Source of the DNA: Bondarzewia mesenterica
Taxonomy: Eukaryota; Basidiomycota; Agaricomycetes; Russulales; Bondarzewiaceae
Assembly: GCA_004802705.1 (NCBI GenBank)
Contig: SGPL01000038.1
Coordinates: 42,083 to 106,082, forward strand
Direction: 5' to 3'
DNA: 64,000 nt
In this document: in pieces, positions 45,723 to 58,331 of the stretch
Layout of the letters: every line of letters starts with the position of its first letter
Numbering within the stretch: position 1 is the first letter of the stretch
Position numbers and translations under genes: made by a program
The notes under the pieces: generated by a model
What the model saw: only the letters and a program-made list of their open reading frames with translations
Database searches by the model: none
Told to the model about the DNA's origin: nothing

Positions 45723-48700
45723 ATGACTGCTAGAAGGCAGGCCTCCACGACCTCACTATCAAAATACGCTAGAGCTGGTTCTCCTGACCTGGCTGCCCGC
45801 TCGTCTGATTTCTGCAACGCCTTTTGGGGCCTGGGCGATGGTGGTGTAGATGTCCTTTTCGCTCGCATGCGAGGTGCGGGACGTACGACAGAAGAATTGC
45901 GCAATTTTTGGAAGGAGAGGTGTGTGAACCATTGTCTATACCGCAGCTTGTATTCACTATGTTGCGTTTAGAGCTCTCATCGAAGAGGACTATGCGAAAC
46001 GTATGGCTAAGTTGGCGAAGATGGTCGTCGGCAGGGACGAGATTGGGTGCGTGGAATCTCCCTCATGCAATGTCTCGCTATTCACTCTTTTCGATAAGGG
46101 AGCTGCGCAACTCGCTCGACACTCTCCGGTCCGAAACTGACAAACAATCAGCATTCCATCTCCAACTAGCCCAGCAGATCCGAAATGACCTAGAAGGCCC
46201 GGCTGGCACTTTCATCGCCCGACAGACGCAGCACCGCAAGGCGTACCAGGCTGGGATAGAGAAACAGTTTAAGATAAAGCAGGCACAAGAGGCCCACGTC
46301 AGTAAGGCACGGGAGAAATACGAGGCCGACTGCGTGCGGATCAATGCTCTCACTGCCCAGAGCACTTTGGTGCAGGGTAAAGAACTGGAGCAAATGACGC
46401 GAAAGTTGGAGAAGACACAGCAGACAGTCAAAGCTTATGAGCGAGACTTCGCGAACTTTGCCCGGGCGCTGCAGGATACGACGAGCAAATGGGAACAAGA
46501 ATGGAAGACATTTTGCGATAGTTGCCAGGATCTGGAGGAGGAACGAATGGAGTTCATGAAGGATAACATCTGGGCCTATGCAAATGCTGTGTCCATTGTG
46601 TGTGTTTCGGACGATGAGGTGAGCAGTCCATCATCTGAACACGGTGCAATCTGATTCCCATTGTGCCTCCAGTCTTGTGAACGCCTTCGTCTTGCACTCG
46701 AACAATTTGAACCTGAGAAAGATCAAGAGAACTTCGTCCGCGACTACGGTACAGGCGATGCCATCCCCGACCCACCTCAATTCATCAATTACTCTTCCGA
46801 AGGCGTTTCTCTCCCCTCGTCGTCCTCAAGGCCCACCACCCGACCTGCACAGTTTGCCAGATCATCTCAACGTGTTAACAGGCTGTCCTCAGCACAGCCG
46901 CCTCCGCAGGAAGAAGAGCAGCTTGTGAACACTGCAGGCATAGGCGCGGGTGGAAGGGGAACTGCTCCTCCTGCTGATTCGGCGACTAACATCAACCGAT
47001 CACAGAATCAAAGCCGGGCGAGCACGCGTGGGCAGACGAACGGGAATGGCGGAATGGCGAGTTCACCGTCAAGCCAAGTGGAGGGCGCACCCGCGATGGT
47101 TAATCCGACGACGCACAAGACCATGCTTAAAGTTGGTGGCAATGCATATGAGGTTGATCCCAACAAGGATCCACGTCAACAGGGTGGAAGCAGAAGCAAT
47201 GGACCACCGACAAATGTTGGCGACGAGACGGACCCGATGGTCAAAGCGATGACGAACTTGCGGAGCGCCGCTGGGACGATCAGGAGAGGCACAGGCGATA
47301 ATCTCAATCCCCCTGGCTCGTCTGTATCATCACCGTCCAAGGCTCTCACTCCCCCAGCGAATGCTTCACCTATACACCCAAAACAGCGCGATTACCGCAA
47401 TTCTGCAGAGCTTGTCGTCGGCGCTTACCCCACGGCTGCTGCAGGATCTTCTCGACCGTCTTCTCCAAGCCCACCAACTGCATCCTTCATGCAGCCTCCT
47501 AGGCATGCATCTGTCCCACACGTCGATACTGCACTGGAAGATTATCAACAGAGTTTCCCTGGCGAGATACAAGCCCGGAGGAGCCGCTCGAACAGTCGGA
47601 GGGGAAGCTACAATGGACCTCCTCAGCAACCCCTTCCTGGACCGCAACGCAACGGCAGTCATGGGCAAACCCTGGAGCGCCCAGTTAGTCGCGAGGGTCG
47701 TGTAGGCATCGGGGCTAACGGTCGCAGCCCTAGCCCGTCGCTGCATCACCCTGCCATACAGTCATCACTTTCTGTTTCCCCTGGTTCTCACTCAAGGAGC
47801 GTTAGCCCCGCATCTGGTCATACGAGCGGCGCGAACCTTGACTACAATAACAGTTACAGCTCTCAACAACGTCCTCAGAGTCGGAACAGCGTGGGTATCG
47901 CATTGGATCCGAGTGGCAAGGTGTCTATGGATTCAATGGCTGATTCGTACATGCAACAGCAACAACAACAACAACGTCAGCAGCTGCAACAACAGCCACC
48001 TTACCAGACCCATGCCCAACAAGTTCAGCAGCAGCAGCAGCAACTCCATGCACCGTCGGCACAAAGTGTCCAGCGTCGGACGAGTGTTAACCGAGGTTAT
48101 GGTATGCAGCAGCAAGCACCACCAGGTGCATATGCTGTCCAACAGCACCCGCAGAACCAGGGCTACCAACCACAAACACAGCCCTCTTACGCACCACCAC
48201 CCGCACACACTCCCGTGTACGCCCCACCCCCAACTCACCCATACGCCGCTCCCCAGGGTCGGGTCTTCCAGCCTCCACCTCAGCATAGCGGTTATGCACC
48301 ACCAAATGGTGCATCAGGAAACTTGCAGCGTGGCCAGTCGACTTCAGGCGCAGATTATTATCACACGCCATCACATCAGAATTATGGTTCTCAGCAACAA
48401 CAACAACTTGGGTATGGAGGTTACAGAGCAGTTAGCCCGGGACCGATCAATAGGTCGCCGTCGCCACAACCGATGGCATTGTCGCAACCACCCCATCAGC
48501 AGCAGCCAATCATGCCGCCGACAAGACAGTACACGGAGGATGGACGTGGTGTCTTGTTTTATGGTAAGCCCTCCTATTGTGCAATTTGAAGGTACTAGTC
48601 GTTGACCTTAACGTCCATCTAAGTCAAAGCATTGTATGATTACACTGCGACTATACCGGAGGAGTTTGATTTCCAGGCAGGTGATATTATCGCCGTGATA

Positions 48701-48802
48701 GCTACGCCGGAGGACGGATGGTGGAGTGGGGAGTTACTGGACGAAGCCAGGAGGGTGCCCGGGCGACATATTTTTCCAAGCAACTTCGTCTCTCTCTTCT
48801 AA
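45723..48802 (+). CDS. F-BAR and SH3 protein of the Cdc15/Hof1/Imp2 type
   Basis: Membrane-bending scaffold expected at the contractile ring or septum. The start at 45723 gives MTARRQASTTSLSKYARAGS. The F-BAR domain follows: DFCNAFWGLGDGGVDVLFAR, TTEELRNFWKER, ALIEEDYAKRMAKLAK, ELRNSLDTLRSETDKQSAFH and a long coiled coil (TRKLEKTQQTVKAYERDFAN). A disordered Ser/Pro/Gln region spans 46740-48560 and contains interrupted glutamine runs at 47950-48050. A final exon adds the SH3 domain: VKALYDYTATIPEEFDFQAG, DGWWSGEL and GRHIFPSNFVSLF, ending at 48800-48802. F-BAR, disordered linker and C-terminal SH3 are the family layout, and the length (about 950) is typical. Confidence 0.9.
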
Positions 48803-49653
48803 TTCATCTTCCTCTCCTTCATTCTACAATTCATCTTGCGCAAGATTCACAAGCACGGGCGGGACTAGTACGCTTTTTGTCGATCTTTGTTTTGCGATAT
48901 CTCTTGTCAAACTCTTGTTGTGCTCTTCATATTCCTGATATCAGTACTTGTTTAGTTGCTTGGTAGCAGCGATTTGGGGCCATCCACGGGGTGGCTGGCG
49001 ACCATTTTGTACGGACTGGTACTAAGTACTTACTGTGACGTCGAATACCATATGCAGATGGATATCTCATGGCGGGTGTAATACCGTTACCCTATCATTT
49101 TTGCTGCTATCCTAGATGCATCGACGTGCGCACGTTCTTTGACTCGAACGTTCTTTCAGATATCGGTGTTCTGCATAAGTACATTTCTGTCGGCCGCTTT
49201 CTGCATTCGCTGGACATATGGCGTGGCGTTCTCGTGGTGCTCCAACCGGCGCGATGCCTCGCGATGCCGGCCGTCACGGCCGCTGAGAGAATTAGAGGTG
49301 ACTCCTGCACACACTGGCATGCGGAGTCACGTACACAATTCATTATCGCAATGGACGTACCGTATGAACTAAGTTGGCACTTTCAGGGATGGTGCATTAT
49401 CTTCTCATTCTTTGAGGTGACAGTTTAGCCATCGAAAGGTACTCCAAGCTGACGAGAATCGATGTTAGTTATATGCCATTGCCATATGGTCAAGCTTTTG
49501 CTATCTTGAGCTCTGCCATCAGATCTTGCCTGGGTCTTGCCGTAACAGCGCGTGGTACGTATTTATTCATAGCTATTTGCAGTTTGATCCCGCATATAAA
49601 AGGGACAGGCGACGAAGTGCTTCGCGAGTGCGTGCGTTGTTGCTGCTGCCATC
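48803..49653. other. Intergenic, F-BAR 3' flank and phosphoesterase promoter
   Basis: About 0.85 kb. The only distinct signal is the TATA box at 49594-49599. A GC-rich palindromic patch (GCCGGCCGTCACGGCCG) lies near 49267-49284. No gene was identified. Confidence 0.45.
49594..49599 (+). promoter_or_regulatory. TATA box of the phosphoesterase gene
   Basis: ATATAAAAGGG context centred 57 bp before the ATG at 49654, the clearest TATA element in the window. Short distance implies a short 5' leader. Confidence 0.6.
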
Positions 49654-52640
49654 ATGAAGCTTTCTCTTGCGTTCATCATTGGCGCGCTCATTGGGGGAAT
49701 GCAGTGGGTAGGGGCGTGTGGGGATGACCACGACCACACCCATCTCATCAAGAGAGCAGTCCCGCAGGTCCCGCTCACCCCGCCGTCGCGTCCACTTCAA
49801 TGGGGGGATTTGAACATTATTCATACGACCGATAGCCATGGATGGCTGCTTGGCCACCAGAAGTCGTCCTTCCCGGAACCCAATTACAGGTGCGTATGTG
49901 GAGTCTCTTAATGAGGAATGCATGTTCAGGTGCCAAAATGCTCGCTGGGCATATACAGTGGTGATTTTGGTGACTTCGCGTCGTTCGTCAGTCACATGAA
50001 GCAGATTGCGAAGGCAAGACACACATGCCGCCGGTTCAGTCGACTACGCGTTTTGACGCGTGATACTTACTTAGGAACGCGACGTCGATCTCCTCCTTGT
50101 TGATTCTGGCGACTTGCATGATGGTAGACATTGATATTTCTATACTTTCCGTGATCAAGGCGACTGATGCGTTTTAAAGGTACTGGGCTGTCTGACGGGT
50201 TTCCTCCAGGTGGCGTAGATGCGCACGAAGTCAGTACAATTTATTATCACGACCAATCCTATGTTCTAAACTCGCCGTTAACCTTACACAGTCAAACAAG
50301 TTTTTCGAGCAATTGCCCTATGATGTCCTCGCCATCGGAAAGTGTGTTGCGATTAATCTTCTGTCTGTTTGCCTCAATCTCATCACGATATGACCGTATA
50401 AGTCATGAACTATATGTTTATGCCAACACTTTCGACATGTAAGGATTTGCTTCCAACTTTAAAATTCAGGTCCGAAGGTCTGACCTGGGAATAGGTACAC
50501 GAACTTTGCTCCGAAGTTCCCTGGGCGATACTTGTCCTCCAACGTGAACATCACGGTCTTCGATGACAATGACAAGCCTGCCAGTGTACCAGTCGGAAGT
50601 GAATTTATTCAATCCCGATTTGTCCAATAGACGGTTAAATTGAGCGTTCATCGACAGGTCGTTTTGCGAAATTCAAGACTAGCAAGTCCGTCTCGCTTTT
50701 ATTGTGCGCATGCTCATCAAAGTGCTGACGAGAGTTTACTTAAGGGGCCGTCGTGTGACATCGCTTGGTGTGCTCTTCGATTTCACTGGCAACGATGTCA
50801 ACACTACCGTGCAAAAAGTGGAGGACATGGTCAAGGAGCAATGGGTTAATTTCTCATTCATTTATTCAAATTTTAATTAATAAAATCTCAACAACGTCTT
50901 CGTATTCAGTTCGCAGAGGCCATTAAAGAGGAACCCGACTTGTTTCTGCTTGTTGGGTGACTATTCGATTGTCCAAGGAGTTGAAATTTTTTCAGCCTGA
51001 CATTTAACATGCAGGCATATGCCTGTGTCCAGAGACAACTGTACGACAGTCTATAAACTTCGGGAAGAATGCTGACAGAATCATGGACCAATCAGGGCCC
51101 ACGGTCTTTAACGCTGTCCGCGCTGTCCACCCTACCACACCGATTTTGATCCTTGGTGGCCATACCCACATCCGCGACTGCTGTGCGTCCAGTTCTTGTT
51201 CTATAGCAAGATATACGATTTTCTGCTCATACGACTACCGCAGTGCAATTTGACGGCCGCTCTATGGCGCTCGAGAGTGGTCGCTATATGGAGACAGTCG
51301 GTCAGTACAGATAGATCAAAAGACGGAGTTATCTACTGAAATATCTCTTTCCTCATTTTTTTCAGGCTGGATGAGTACGCTCAGCTCTCCGATCTTGTAC
51401 AGAAAATACCTCACTGACTATATCCTCCCGTTTCCGACTAGGCGTCAATCTGAACGAGAACAATGCACATAGCAATCTCACTTTCAGCCGCAGGTACCTC
51501 GACCCTAACCGTGTCACGTACGAGGCGAGTTCGTTTTCCTAGCATGTCTTCTCAACATTCATATAAATTTTGGGTATCCCTGCAACGTCAGTATCATACC
51601 CAAAGATATTCCCATACCTCCAAGTCTTTTGATACCTCTGAAGGCGAAGCCATAACAAAGGGGTTAAACCAGATTGCTGAGAACTTCGATCTGTCGTTTA
51701 TGTTTGGTATCGCCCCTCAAGATTATACCCTCACACGGTACGTAACTCGAAAGCTGACTTGCATGTTCATCAAAAAGTAGGCGGACCAATCTCATTTTTT
51801 TTCTTCTCCTCGTAGTGATCCTTACCCTTCAAACGGGTCATTATTATCTCTCTTCATCGAGCAGGTAACATCCGGTCATGTAAAAATAACTCTCAATATA
51901 TTGACCAACAACACATAGGCTACCCCTGTAGCGCTGGCAGTTAACAATAGCCGCGCCTCCATTCCCAACATTATCATATCCAACTCTGGCGGCCTGCGCT
52001 TCGATTTGTATTCCGGAAACTTCACGAAAAACGACCAATTGACGTCGTCGCCCTTTACCGATGCGTATCTTTACATCCCGGACGTGCCTTTCAGTGTCGC
52101 AAATCAGGTTCTACCGACGCTCAATAACGCAGGTGCGAACGAAAGAAAGAGAGCGCTGGATGAGGTGTTTACGAAGAGAGAGGAAGAAGCGTATCGCAGG
52201 GGCGAGGTTGGGATGATCTACCGCCGGTGGTTGGAGGAGATGGACAGGCGTAGCGGGGAAGAGAAGAGGTCCGCGGGTAATCTGACGCTAGGATATGTAA
52301 CGCAGGACGTATGTGTCTTCCATCTCCCTTACAATAAATGTTCCGCGCGCGCATACTCACGACTTTCTCCTTCCAGTCATGCCCTGGCGTGGGCGACGAC
52401 ATACTCCATTCCCCGTTGCCTTTCTACTCTACACCGGACTTCATCGGTTCCGCCACGGCGAACGTGACAGGTGACACACCGATTGACCTGGTGTTCATCG
52501 ACTTCATTGAGGACCAGTTATTGGAGGTGCTCAATGGTCTGCAGAATACGACGACATACACCGATGCGGATGTCAAGAGCTACAGCACCCTCTTGTCGGA
52601 CGAGGTTCTAGGCGTATTTGCTCAGGAGAAGTGGAACTGA
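49654..52640 (+). CDS. Secreted calcineurin-like phosphoesterase (5'-nucleotidase family, YHR202W-like)
   Basis: Binuclear-metal phosphoesterase of the UshA/5'-nucleotidase superfamily. The start at 49654 begins a signal peptide (MKLSLAFIIGALIGGMQWVG). Metal-binding motifs appear in order across exons: NIIHTTDSHGWLLGH (DxH), LLLVDSGDLHDG (GDxHD), LPYDVLAIGNHELYVYANTF (GNHE), DLFLLVGHMPVSRDN and LILGGHTHIRDC (GHTH). The C-terminal domain includes ALAVNNSRASIPNIIISNSG, GLRFDLYSGNFTKNDQ and DSCPGVGDDILHSPLPFYS. The stop is at 52638-52640. It is closest to the fungal YHR202W group, extracellular or vacuolar, with unproven substrate. Many introns of 45-70 nt. The next gene on the minus strand is convergent. 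Confidence 0.9.
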
Positions 52641-52886
52641 ATTGGCCGTGTGAGGGGATGGAGACGAGCATCGAGCGTGGGCAGACTTGACATCGAGCGG
52701 AAAATACAACGATGAACATTTTGCCTGTTCGCTTGAGCACTGGAAGCCGTTTGCATTCGCGATCTCGCACTGCAAAAGTACCTTTGATAAGATCAAAGCG
52801 AGAAAATTGGTTTCCACCTGCGATGCTATTTGATGCTGTTTCATACCTCCTTTGTTCACTGCAGATTACAGACTTCCAACGGACGG

Positions 52887-53370
52887 CTAAAAGTCGATGA
52901 GCTGGTAAACATCGTATGCGACCTCTTCATATGGATGGACCTATGTATGCAAAATAGGCTGAATTGTCACGAATCTATTACGATAGCCTCATGACAAACT
53001 CACACTTTTCAGCTCCTTAATTGCATTCTTCAACTCGAGATGCTCTTCGCCCTTGTCATTGACCACAAGCTCCACCCTATCCTCCTCCACGAACTCTAGG
53101 TTACCGACTGATCCAATGGTTGGATTAGCTCCTGCCGCAGGCTTAAATTGACCTGCCCAGCATCATGTTACAGGTTCATTCTGAAGTGAAACAAACATCG
53201 TCAGGGAGAAGAGAACGTGGATAAGGCTGACCAGTTCCGCGCGAGACGAACGCGCATTGCTCGTATTGACCAATTTTGCCAAGTTCTTTGGGATATTTAG
53301 CAAATAGATGGTCTAGGATATTGCGCGTGGAGATGGCTGGGGTGAAAAAGACAAGCTTGAAGCGAACCAT
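52887..53370 (-). CDS. Small NIF3/YqfO C-terminal-like (CutA-type fold) protein
   Basis: The start at 53370 gives MVRFKLVFFTPAISTRNILD, then HLFAKYPKELGKIGQYEQCA and FVSRGTGQ. The next exons give FKPAAGANPTIGSVGNLEFV and EEDRVELVVNDKGEHLELKN, and the last exon ends VHPYEEVAYDVYQLIDF with the stop at 52887-52889. The HPYEE motif and the GxFxPxxGxxPxIG pattern are typical of the PII/CutA-like insert domain found in NIF3/YqfO proteins, here as a free-standing protein of about 110 residues. The function is unknown. It is divergent from the coatomer zeta gene, 270 bp away. Confidence 0.82.
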
Positions 53371-53639
53371 TGTCGGGGGACCTGCTAGATAGAGTTGAAC
53401 ACGATGCCCGGTAACGGTTGTTGAACTTGAATGCGTACATAGTCGTAGACACGGTATCCTAAAATGGCAACACACTGCATATTACACGTCTGCTGCTTCT
53501 GCGTGGTCTATGTACCACATCAAGTTGAGGGATCCCATTTTTGTTCACCAGCTTTAGCCGTCACCCTAGAGTCTCTCTGGTGAGCATGCGCGGTTATCTT
53601 TCTTCACGTATCAAGCCAATGATTGAATTTTTTAGTACC

Positions 53640-54341
53640 ATGAATTTGTCTCTATACGCCGTCAATGCCTTCGTTGTTGTGGACTCAGATGGACACCGTG
53701 TCCTAGCGAAATACTACGACCCAAAGGGCCAAACCTATCTCGGAGGGGAGGACTTCAACAAGGGTTTGCACACTTTTAAAGAGCAGCGGGCGTTCGAGAA
53801 GGGCCTGTTCCAGAAGACGAAGAAGGCCGGAGGTGCGCCCCACTCACCACTCACCACCGACGACCCACTGACACCGACTGACGCTAGGCGAGATCATTCT
53901 CTATGACGGTCACCTCGTCGTGTACAAACACTCTCTCGATATCATATTTTACATGATTGGCGGGCCGTCAGAAAACGAGTTGATGCTACATGCTGCACTG
54001 ACAGCTTTCTCCGATGCCATTCACATGCTCCTCCGGAACCAGGTGGAGAAGCGGGGGTTGCTGGAGAACTTGGACCTCGTAGTGTTGTGTTTGGACGAAA
54101 CTATTGATGACGGGTACGCCTACACCTGACCGTTTTAATTGTTTCCCTGTGGGCTGGATTGACGTGTCCAAAACGCACTCCTGCGCGCAGGATCATTGTC
54201 GAAACGGACTCGACGACCATTGCATCACGCGTAAGCCGGCCGAAGGCAGACACGTCAGAGATTGTAATCAATGAACAGACGTTGATGAACGCATACCAGA
54301 CGATGAAGGAGAAGATGCAGCAGAGGATCGGACAGCTATAG
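53640..54341 (+). CDS. RET3: Coatomer subunit zeta
   Basis: Small sigma-type subunit of the COPI coat, for Golgi-to-ER retrieval. The start at 53640 gives MNLSLYAVNAFVVVDSDGHR, then VLAKYYDPKGQTYLGGEDFN and EQRAFEKGLFQKTKKAGG. After an intron comes EIILYDGHLVVYKHSLDIIF and YMIGGPSENELMLHAALTAF, and after a second intron IIVETDSTTIASRVSRPK, ending EKMQQRIGQL with the stop at 54339-54341. DETIDDGIIVETD is a zeta-COP hallmark. Length of about 190 is normal. Confidence 0.93.
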
Positions 54342-55174
54342 ATTATTGGTTATGGGCTGCGTTAGCCTTTATTTCTCGTGTGTATATTCTATCTTTCCCT
54401 GTTTTGCTATATGATGATGCCTTCAGATACTGGATGTCGGTCCGACTGATCATTCCTTCCATGGTCCAACATTCGATTCCCGAGCCTTTGTAATGTTTCG
54501 TCTAGCTCCTCCAGGTATATGACACCACTTGTTCTTTGGTTGGCAGCCATCCTCTGACCTGACAACATGATAAAGAATATGATCGGTGTAGCAAGAATGT
54601 GTAGATATGGGCGTGAGGATCGAACGTCGAATATTGATGAACATTAGCTCACCATACCATCCCGTAGGACGAGCTAGAGCGACTCCATGCGGTACCTAAA
54701 GCTGATCAGTTCTGTGGTGCTTGATACGTTGATCGAAGCGATGGGAACTAAGACGAAAATGAGCATTGAACACTGGCTAAGTACAGCATGATGAAAAGGG
54801 ACTGACTGAGCGACGAGTGCCAATCCCTTAAACTTCGGGTACCCAGCTCTAGTGCTTCGCCGGGTAAGTATGCGCTACATGGTATTTGATGTAGGAACCC
54901 GAATTCCGAATAGCATTAGAGTCCTTTGCAGTTAGACAGGTATTGTTCAGTAGGCAAGAGGACGCATGCAATTTTCTATGATACATGCTGGATATATCTG
55001 AATGAAATGGATGCCAAATTCCGGCCACACTAAAGACAATCGGCAGTGTGACATCCGCGTCTCACGGCTATCCATGCGTTCCAACACCCCGAGCTGCAGT
55101 GTATAAGTATCAGTTCGACGACCACAGACTAGATTTGCCGCATCCGCATGACATGCAGCAAATGGAAGACTGTG
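54342..55174. other. Intergenic between coatomer zeta and the AAA ATPase
   Basis: 0.83 kb between convergent genes. No ORF or RNA gene is supportable; two T-loop-like strings were checked and rejected as tRNA. Confidence 0.4.
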
Positions 55175-58100
55175 TCAGGAGGCACTGACAGCCCGCATCT
55201 CACGAATCACATCACTAAACGACGCCATCTGTGCCATCATTTCCTCCTCCCGCCTGTTCTCGGGGTCAACACCCTCAGTCCTAGATTGCTCTCTTCCAAG
55301 GTTCTTCGTCTCGCGTCGTGGCACCGACTCATCCGCTCCGAATGTATCAAGATTGGGTGAGAACATGTCATGCCAGCGATATAGCTCAGCATTACCATCT
55401 TCTGAGAGAGACAGCGGAATCTCATCCAGAGCCTGGAGGAAATTTACTGCTGTGATTGTAGGAATGGGGAGCTCGCCATCATTTGTGACAGGACGACCTT
55501 CAGAACGCTCAGTAAACCATTCAAGGCCGACTGTGTCCTTTAGGGATGCCAAGGCAGCGGCCACACAAAGATCTGTGGAGCGAGCCGTTAGCAATTAAGG
55601 CTATTAGAAAGACGAGCGGTAGCCACTTTTGAGGTCTGAGCCCGAAAAGCCTTCTGTAAGACTCGCGATTTCATGAAGAGAAACGTCCTCATGAAGCTTG
55701 TCGTTCTCGAGATACTTTTTCAGGATGTCTACGAGCACCAATGATATCTCAGCGATTGAACGGTAACCAGACTTGACAATGGTATGTTCACTGACTTTCC
55801 CGTTCAGGCTCATCCGGCACATCAACTAACATGCGGCACGGTAGACGTCGAAGAATGGCTTCGTCAAGATCAAATGGCTGCACAGAAATATCAGCATGAA
55901 GCCTAGAGCGACGCGCATTTCCTTCAACTCACCCTGTTTGTGGCTCCGATAACCATGATTCCTTTCTCCTTGTTCATCGCTGCTGAGCTCAGCCCGTCCA
56001 TTGCCTATACAGGTTTCAAGTCAGCACTAGCGACATGCGCCGTTCAAGACAAGTTAACTCGCCTGCAGGAACTCTGTAAGCTGACCAAGTGTAATATTTT
56101 GAGCACCAGCTGACCATACGGAATAAAATAAATTCATCTCACCATATTTCGCTCCCAAGACCTGGTCATGTCCTTCCGTGATGAGAAGATAGCATCGGCT
56201 TCGTCGATAAATATTATGCAAGGTGAGAGGCGGGAGGCAAGATTCTAATCATAGTTAGTTTTGTAGTCGCTCGCCAAAACTCACTCGGAGCTTACGAATA
56301 TGGCTGCAATCGTTTTCTCCGACTCCCCAACGAACTTCTCATTGATATCGCTCGGTTGAATTAGAATCATTCGCGCCTGACACGAATGAGCCAGAGCTCG
56401 GCACAACATCGTCTTCCCTGTTCCCGGAGGGCCGTAGAGGAGGACACCTCCAACGGCTTCCTTAGCAAGAATACCGGTTTTGAAGTAGCCGGGATATAAC
56501 AGAGGCAGCGAAACAAACTTTTTCAGCGATTCGATAATATTCGATTGCACAAAAATATCGGAAAATGTGGTCGAAAGGGATCCTGTGGATGCGATATAAG
56601 TAAGAGACATGAGAGACAAGCCCAAGATCTCACCGGAATTGACGATACAACCCAAGAGTTTTCTCTCGTGAGACGACAAGCCATAGGAAGATTGCTTTAC
56701 TTGCTTGATGACAGGATCCTCTGCAACTTCCGCACCTGGAGACTCTTGTTTCTTCAGCCTTTCCTTCTCCTTCTCCTCCTCCTCCTCCTTCCTCCGCTTC
56801 TCCTCACGCGCGACTTCCTCAACCCTTTTCTTCTCCGCTGACCAGTCAGCCCATTCTTGTTTTCTTTTCGCAAGTATACGGTGTGCTTCAGCGATGTCAC
56901 TGGGAGACACCATCGTGACCTTTGGCGAGTCGGATGACTTGGAAAATGCAAGGCCGATGGCAATGGTCGCCACAGTGTCAGCATCAGATAGAGTCAGGAC
57001 GGGACAAGACTCATTCTCGATACTAATGAGATGCTCGATTCAGTAACGTGGCATCGTCGTAAGAATGGGAACAACCTGCTTACCCGTTCGTATCGTCGTG
57101 TACAGCAATCCTTCGACAGAAATCCCCGCCTGCCAAACCGCCTTTCTTTCCTAGGCACACGCGCAGCATTGAATCGTTGATATCACTGATCCTTTGTGCA
57201 GCGGCAAGCCGCTGCCATCGCTGAAAGTCCTCTGAGTGCGCATTGTGGGCAAATACGGCGACAACTGCGCAGGATGAAGCTAGTCTATCGACTTTTTTCC
57301 CCCAGACAGAATCAAAGGAGACCTTTTGTGACGACAATGAGGAAGATTGAGAAATGAGCGGAAGAAGTAGCTGGGAGAACAGTCCATTGAGACGTCCATG
57401 TGAGGCATCGCTTTTCAACAGAGGAAATTCGTTGCCAATAGTAGGTGTGATAGCCCTACGACGACGGGATGACCGTCTGTCAAGAACCCAGAAATCCAGG
57501 TCAGTATCTTCGACGGACTTTGAAATGCCCAATAAAAGGATTGTGACTGGAGGAGCGCTGTGTCGTCCATGAACATCAGGACCCGTGCGTGGGCTCTGCA
57601 AAGCTCTGAGGATCTGTGCCATAAGAGGCTTCGCCGCGCTACAGATGCTACCGAAGTCTCGCATATATACGATGCGCGTCTTCGGTTGTCCTGTTTCTTC
57701 GAGTCCACAGTTCGCATCGCATGATGCACATTCCGGACAAATGGCAACAAGAGTGTCAACGAAATGTTGAAGCTCAGCGTCCATGGTGCGATCAGAATCG
57801 TCGGAAACATCTTGATGAGCATCTCGATCGGCAGCAGCATCGTACATCGAGTCAATGACGCGTGCGCCTTTGTGAAATAAACTCGATCAGAACGAAGAAT
57901 CGAGATCTGCAAGCTTGAGAATCTGTACCTTTACCCAAAGCACCGAACTCCCCAGCGGCTAATTCCAACGCATCTAGCACAAGGACATCGGCGTGATGTT
58001 CTGCGGCCACGGACTTCACTACAGAGTCGATGACGGAGTTCCCTCCTTCATGAGGACAAGTAAGCATAATGGTCCGCTCGATCAGGTTTTCGGAAGGCGA

Positions 58101-58331
58101 GGGAATGGTTATTTGCGCATCTGTGGCTTGTGAGAAAGCGAACGATGCGATTGCTTGGATTTCTGCGACGAGCGCATCTGGAAAGGACGGATGCGAGGGT
58201 GTCAAGTCATGATTGTCTTGATCGACCGTATTAGGGCCTTTCACGGAACAGCGATGGCGGGGATGCCACAAGAAACGTTCCAAGAAGGAAGGTGGAATCT
58301 GCGAAGATTCTGGCGACTCAGTGGAAGCCAT
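55175..58331 (-). CDS. Large AAA ATPase, Msp1/ATAD1/spastin (meiotic) clade
   Basis: The single AAA module is C-terminal. Walker A is GGVLLYGPPGTGKTMLCRAL, followed by INEKFVGESEKTIAAIF; Walker B is CIIFIDEADAIFSSRKDM; the sensor and arginine-finger region is GATNRPFDLDEAILRRLPCR. The lid follows (EIASLTEGFSGSDLKDLCVA), then a helical end with the stop at 55175-55177. The N-terminal half (MASTESPESSQIPPSFLERF onward, about 550 residues) is poorly conserved, with a putative nucleotide-fold-like stretch and a charged coiled coil (RREEKRRK..EEEEEKEKER type, 56770-56870). Fungal homologues are annotated as mitochondrial AAA ATPases, so membrane-protein extraction at mitochondria is possible. An alternative start lies 33 bp upstream (58364). 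Introns occur throughout. Confidence 0.87.

Noticed and set aside
54450..54660. Strings resembling tRNA T-loops (ATTCGATTCCC and GGATCGAAC)
   Set aside because: No matching acceptor, D or anticodon stems could be folded around them.
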